From contig CAJYQL010000106.1 of assembly GCA_913776965.1 (NCBI GenBank), positions 1 to 35,910 on the forward strand: a stretch of 35,910 bases of DNA. Direction: 5' to 3'. Source of the DNA: an uncultured Xylophilus sp. Lineage in GTDB: Bacteria > Pseudomonadota > Gammaproteobacteria > Burkholderiales > Burkholderiaceae_C. A program made the position numbers and the translations under genes. The first letter of the stretch is position 1, and each line of letters opens with the position of its first letter. This document shows positions 33,799-35,910 of the stretch, in pieces. The notes beneath the pieces are model-generated. The model saw only the letters and a program-made list of their open reading frames with translations. It did no database searches and was not told where the DNA came from.

Positions 33799-34665
33799 AT
33801 GGCATCCTCGATCCGCTGCACCCTTCGCGCCCGAACCGCGCCGACGGTCGGCTCCCTGACGCCGCACCTGTTTGTGCCGACGGCCGACCGTCCGGTGCGC
33901 GCCAAACAGCGGCCGCTCGCAGCCGAAACCATCGTTACCCCGCACCGCCATGCCTGGCCGCAGCTCACCTTCTCGGCCACCGGCGTGGTCCGGGTGACGA
34001 CCGAAGGCAGCACGATCATCGTGCCGCCGAACCGCGCCGCCTGGGTGCCGGCGGACATGGAGCATTCGATCACCGTGGTCGAGGATGCCGAATTGCGCAC
34101 CGTCTATTTTCACGCCCGGGCGCCGTCGGATGCGCCCTGCTGGTCGCGCTGCGTGGTGGTCGAGATGAGGCCGCTGCTGCATGCGCTGGCGATGGCGCTC
34201 GACATCGCGCCCGACGGCAGCGCCGATGCCGACCGCGCGGCCGCCTGCCGGGCCCGCGAGGCGCTGATCGCGCCGCTGCTGGCCGACGAGCTGGCCGGCG
34301 CGCCGCAGCTGCGCATGGGCGTGCCGCTGCCCGATGCCGAGCGCGGCGACAAGCGGCTGCGCGCCCTGTGCGAAGCGGTGCTGCGTGCGCCCGGCCGCAG
34401 CGCGACGCTCGGCACCTGGGCGGCGGAAGCCGGCGCCAGCGAACGGACCGCCGCCCGGCTGTTCCGCAGCGAGCTGGGCCTCAGCTGGCACCAGTGGCGG
34501 CAGCAGGCGCTGCTGGCGCATGCACTGCCGCTGCTGGCGCGCGGCGCGCCGGTCGCGCAGGTAGCGGCGGGAAGCGGCTATGCGAGCGACAGCGCCTTCA
34601 CCGCAATGTTCCGGGCGGCCATGGGACGGTCGCCGCGGGAATTTCAGGCAAAAAAGGGGCTCTAG
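33799..34665 (+). CDS. AraC family transcriptional regulator (cupin sensor domain)
   Basis: A 288-residue regulator. The N-terminal cupin has TPHRHAWPQLTFSATGVVRV and IIVPPNRAAWVPADMEHSI. The C-terminal AraC DNA-binding domain (about 190-285) has ERTAARLFRSELGLSWHQWRQ and VAQVAAGSGYASDSAFTAMFRAAMGRSPREF (split). This layout is typical of MFS-linked efflux regulators such as NimR. The ATG at 33799 is used. The stop codon lies in the first bases of repeat copy 5. The palindrome upstream is its likely target. Confidence 0.87.
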   Translation: MASSIRCTLRARTAPTVGSLTPHLFVPTADRPVRAKQRPLAAETIVTPHRHAWPQLTFSATGVVRVTTEGSTIIVPPNRAAWVPADMEHSITVVEDAELRTVYFHARAPSDAPCWSRCVVVEMRPLLHALAMALDIAPDGSADADRAAACRAREALIAPLLADELAGAPQLRMGVPLPDAERGDKRLRALCEAVLRAPGRSATLGTWAAEAGASERTAARLFRSELGLSWHQWRQQALLAHALPLLARGAPVAQVAAGSGYASDSAFTAMFRAAMGRSPREFQAKKGL

Positions 34666-34705
34666 CGCCCGTCCTGTCTGCGCCAGCCGCTATGCATTCG
34701 ATAGC
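34662..34705 (+). repeat. Dispersed intergenic repeat, copy 5
   Basis: Begins CTAGCGCC (the TAG is the AraC stop), then GTCTGCGCC, then the core GCTATGCATTCGATAGC (34689-34705), inside a perfect 7-bp stem CCGCTAT-N7-ATAGCGG. It lies between convergent AraC and OmpA genes. Confidence 0.65.
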
Positions 34706-34722
34706 GGATGGCGACGGCGGGT

Positions 34723-35343
34723 TCAGCGTACCAGGATCTCGACCCGGCGGTTGCGCACCTCGTCCACCTCGTCGCGGGTCGGCACGGCCAGCTCGCGCTC
34801 GCCGCGGCCGGTCGCCTCGATCCGGCCGGAGGGGAAACCGCGCTGGACGAACAGGTCGCGCACCAGCTGCGCCCGCTGCAGCGACAACGCATCGTTGTAT
34901 TCGCCGCGGCCGCGGGTGTCGGTATGGCCGATCAGCACGATCTCGGCGCCGCTGCGCGCGAGCGTCTCGTTCAGCACCCGGCCGGTCGCGGCCTGCGATT
35001 CGGCGGTCAGGCGGGTGGTGTCGGTCTGGAAATAGAGCACGAAGCGCACCGGCTTCGGCGGCGCGGTGGCGAACAGCGGCGCATAGGTCTGCTGCACCTG
35101 CTCAGCCTGCGATTGCTGCAGCACCGGCGCCTGGCCGGTCCGCGCGACGGCGGTCTGGTAGGGCTGCGACAGCCGCTGCTCGGCATTGGCGGCCCGCACG
35201 ATGACCGCCGACGGCGTACCGTCTTCCTGGGGCAGCAGCGTGACCTGGGTGCCGCCGGCGGGCGGCTTGGCGGCGCAGGCGGCGAGCAGCAGCACGGTCG
35301 CCGCCAGCGCGGCGCGGGACAGGAGTGCGAGGGGCGCCGCCAT
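34723..35343 (-). CDS. OmpA-family lipoprotein
   Basis: A 206-residue protein with a lipoprotein signal ending in LLLAAC (Cys23), so it is probably attached to the outer membrane. The middle is Gln-rich. The OmpA peptidoglycan-binding domain covers about 95-206, with LIGHTDTRGRGEYNDALSLQRAQLV and its conserved Asp and Arg, and a C-terminal NRRVEILVR. It should link the outer membrane to peptidoglycan. Its ATG overlaps the FecR stop by one base (TGATG), so the two are translationally coupled. Confidence 0.9.
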   Translation of the reverse strand: MAAPLALLSRAALAATVLLLAACAAKPPAGGTQVTLLPQEDGTPSAVIVRAANAEQRLSQPYQTAVARTGQAPVLQQSQAEQVQQTYAPLFATAPPKPVRFVLYFQTDTTRLTAESQAATGRVLNETLARSGAEIVLIGHTDTRGRGEYNDALSLQRAQLVRDLFVQRGFPSGRIEATGRGERELAVPTRDEVDEVRNRRVEILVR

Positions 35344-35846
35344 CAGCGGGCTTCCGGGGCCGATTCCTCGACCGCGACGATGAAGTCGGTGCCGCGGATG
35401 CCGATCAGCGCGGTGGGCGTGGTGACCGACACCGCGTCCGGCCGGTTTTTGCCGATCAGGCCGGTGACCATGCGCATCGTGCCCCGCAGCACATTGACCG
35501 CGACGCTGCCCTGGTAGGTGGTCGCGTCGTAGGCGAACTCGCGCAGCTCCATCCGGCTGTTCGGGCCGACCACGACGGTGGTGCCGTCGCGCAGGACCAT
35601 GCTGGCGGAGCTGTCGGCGCCGGTCGTGATCCGGTCGGTGGCGGCCACCGCCTCGCCGGCCGCGAGCGGCCGTTCGGCGCCGGCGGACGTCACCGTAACC
35701 TGCCCCTTGATGACCTTGGCGATGCCGGCGCGGTTGGCGGACGCGGCCGTGCTGGCGGCGCCGGTCGGCGTGACCTGGGCGAACGCGGCGCCGCTCAGCA
35801 TCAGCAGGACGGCACCGATCGCGCGCGAAATGGCGGATGAAGGCAT
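35343..35846 (-). CDS. FecR-domain periplasmic protein
   Basis: A 167-residue protein with a signal peptide (GAVLLMLSGAAFAQ) and a FecR domain from about 40 to 150: VIKGQVTVTSAGAERPLAAGEAV, GTTVVVGPNSRMELREFAY and TALIGIRGTDFIVAVEES (split). The typical role of FecR domains is signalling between the outer membrane and an anti-sigma factor, but this is a stand-alone periplasmic form. The ATG at 35846 has GAGGTG; a GTG two codons earlier is possible. Paired with an OmpA-family gene, as often in Burkholderiales. The last 64 bases of the window hold no gene that I can see. Confidence 0.85.
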   Translation of the reverse strand: MPSSAISRAIGAVLLMLSGAAFAQVTPTGAASTAASANRAGIAKVIKGQVTVTSAGAERPLAAGEAVAATDRITTGADSSASMVLRDGTTVVVGPNSRMELREFAYDATTYQGSVAVNVLRGTMRMVTGLIGKNRPDAVSVTTPTALIGIRGTDFIVAVEESAPEAR

Positions 35847-35910
35847 GGGCACCTCGCAATGACGTGGGACCCGGATTGTCGGCCAGAAGCGACAACTTCT
35901 TGCAGATGAC

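Overview
The window is a high-GC chromosomal segment from a betaproteobacterium of the order Burkholderiales, most likely Comamonadaceae or a near relative. I infer this from three orphan Bug-type periplasmic binding proteins, a ppsA/ppsR pair, a riboswitch-controlled RibH2, a DmlR/DmlA pair, and a short dispersed repeat with a 17-bp core at gene ends. I see no phage, transposase, CRISPR array, rRNA or tRNA. The segment mixes housekeeping loci with accessory catabolic modules.

Layout. 1-1351: 3' part of a cardiolipin-synthase-like PLD enzyme, then a DedA membrane protein. 1453-6860 (minus strand): sugar-acid module with a FadR-type regulator, Bug protein, KdgD, a D-2-hydroxyacid dehydrogenase and a ketoglutarate semialdehyde dehydrogenase; it carries two copies of a likely regulator site. 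7171-7973: HxlR regulator and FKBP isomerase. 8145-10497 (minus): two-subunit sodium/solute symporter. 10671-14113: PEP synthase and its divergent regulatory kinase/phosphorylase. 14258-17208: peroxide and iron block, ahpC-terminator-ahpF with a candidate OxyR site, and divergent bfr. 17209-17711: no gene, but a strong terminator, a nested inverted-repeat element and one dispersed repeat. 17712-20328: a TPP-dependent acetolactate-synthase-like enzyme divergent from an FMN riboswitch and ribH2. 20461-22579: dmlR/dmlA. 22631-24235: 2H phosphoesterase and EamA exporter.

24307-32419 is the most interesting part. A TetR-type regulator, a Bug protein gene and a six-gene minus-strand operon (Gfo/Idh/MocA oxidoreductase, DUF993 aldolase-like protein, Bug protein, SDR, HIBADH-like dehydrogenase, TIM-barrel isomerase) share one operator, TTMAC-N6-GTTAA. 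At both the plus-strand Bug gene and the operon the operator sits on or just after the -10 of a near-identical promoter (TTGACG-N18-TAGAAT and TTGACG-N18-TATATT). This looks like a self-contained, undescribed catabolic regulon for a polyol, sugar or sugar-acid-like substrate.

32426-34665: MFS transporter divergent from an AraC regulator, with a perfect inverted repeat between them. 34723-35846: FecR-domain protein and OmpA-family lipoprotein.

Functions are assigned from motifs and family resemblance read by eye; no database search was run. Start sites were chosen from start codons, Shine-Dalgarno-like sequences, overlaps and family N-termini.
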